In this document: positions 48,645-49,245 of the stretch, one piece after another
Numbering within the stretch: the first letter of the stretch is position 1
Layout: each line of letters opens with the position of its first letter
Source: Leptospira gomenensis
GTDB lineage: Bacteria > Spirochaetota > Leptospiria > Leptospirales > Leptospiraceae
Assembly: GCF_004770155.1 (NCBI RefSeq)
Contig: NZ_RQFA01000088.1
Location: forward strand, 1 to 49,245
Reading direction: 5' to 3'
DNA: 49,245 bases
Position numbers and translations under genes: made by a program
Notes under the pieces: model-generated
What the model was told of the DNA's origin: nothing
Database searches by the model: none
What the model saw: only the letters and a program-made list of their open reading frames with translations

Positions 48645-49245
48645 AAGCGTCCGGGTTCGGTTCGTCGGGTTTTGGGGGGTCGGGGCGTGCCTCGGAGCCG
48701 CCGGTGGTCGGCCAAACTACATTCATTTTTTGGAATATTCCGGCGGCTCCGAGTCGCGTGACTCCGGGCTCGCGGATTCCCGCTCGTCCTCTTCGAGGAC
48801 GCTTCGCGCCCTGCGGCCCGCTCACGCAGGAAATGTAAGAGGGAGCGAGATGGACGTTTGTGCCAAACCGCCGCCCAGCCGCAACCACGGGATCTCGCAC
48901 GAGAAGAGCAATATGGTGTTGTCACGGGCGAGCGCAAAGTATGCGCGCCGCGCAACGGGTTTGATGAGGTTTGTTTCGTATTTGTATTAACGGCGTTTTC
49001 ATTTTTGTTTCTTCGTTTTGTCTTCTGTTTTGTGACGTTTTACGTCGCGGGTTTTGTTTCGAATCTTCATTCGTGCCGATGTTCGGAGCGTTTCGGATTT
49101 TGTTTCGTTACGTTTTTTCGTCGCGGGTTTTGCTTCTAAACTTTGTTCGTAATTTCGTTTTCCGTCGGGTTTTGTTTCGAACTACGTACGGAGCCGCATC
49201 TGATTTCTGTGGATTGTCCGCTTTTGTATGCGAGCGCTGGAAGTT
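48645..49245. repeat. Repeat-rich non-coding right edge
   Basis: No natural gene seen. A 12-bp perfect inverted repeat CGGAGCCGCCGG/CCGGCGGCTCCG (48693-48704 and 48740-48751) encloses a 35-nt AT-rich loop. Right after are GAGTC-gcgt-GACTC (48751-48764) and CGTCCTC-ttc-GAGGACG (48785-48801). From about 49029 an imperfect direct repeat with the core CGTCGCGGGTTTTGTTTC recurs three times (about 49029-49062, 49098-49140, 49146-49180). The strand composition is strongly T/G-biased. Confidence 0.5.

Noticed and set aside
48631..48900. 89-codon minus-strand frame at the right edge
   Set aside because: Pro/Arg/Gly-rich translation across hairpins; no ribosome site and no family resemblance.

Overview
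The window reads as a Leptospira chromosome segment, an inference from gene content: a chpIK-type module, an AhcY-ferredoxin-MetH cluster under an ArsR-methyltransferase fusion, a phosphofructokinase typical of spirochetes, many short lipoproteins, and 7TM-DISM/GGDEF and HAMP-cyclase signalling proteins. The core (about 16.8-48.6 kb) looks moderately GC-rich, while the first 8.8 kb alternates AT-rich genes with GC-rich palindromic spacers, so the left end looks like acquired DNA. No tRNA, rRNA, CRISPR array, transposase or integrase gene was seen.

Region 1 (1-3410): a small XRE regulator behind two matching 16-bp palindromes, three overlapping or closely spaced unknown genes, then a patchwork of short genes and 5'-truncated gene remnants separated by three direct copies of a short repeat beginning TGTCCTATTCGGGA.

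Region 2 (3411-8763): the most striking part. Seven related spacers of about 137-190 bp, all in the same orientation, alternate with short genes that all point the same way. Six spacers start with a RYYYAAC-like box, all seven end with a GTTRRRY-like box, and they contain nested stems whose two arms change together between copies. This is the layout of an integron gene-cassette array (attC sites) without an integrase in view. Three cassettes are toxin-antitoxin modules (VapBC, ChpIK, a second MazEF), each with its own palindrome at the start codon; the others hold a membrane-anchored unknown, a DUF6714-like protein and a FlgO-like lipoprotein gene broken by one in-frame stop.

Region 3 (8.8-16.8 kb): accessory-looking single genes and pairs, including a VOC-fold protein, a two-gene membrane pair, a stand-alone PD-(D/E)XK protein coupled to a small helical protein, a PH-domain protein, a lipoprotein gene lacking a normal start, a GH25 muramidase, a reductase and a small lipoprotein.

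Region 4 (16.8-35.1 kb): ordinary core genes. These are an MFS exporter, a large FAD dehydrogenase, small membrane proteins, an acyl-CoA ligase, a diguanylate cyclase divergent from a HAMP adenylate cyclase, a chromate transporter coupled to a methyltransferase, a polysaccharide deacetylase, a TPR lipoprotein, an LEA-like lipoprotein and a TetR-thioesterase pair.

Region 5 (35.1-49.2 kb): a methyl-cycle cluster (SahR-like regulator, AhcY, 7Fe ferredoxin, MetH). A perfect 24-bp palindrome sits in the regulator's promoter region. Downstream are an outer-membrane-like protein, phosphofructokinase, a GAF-GAF-SpoIIE phosphatase, ArgB and an SDR enzyme, ending in a repeat-rich non-coding stretch.
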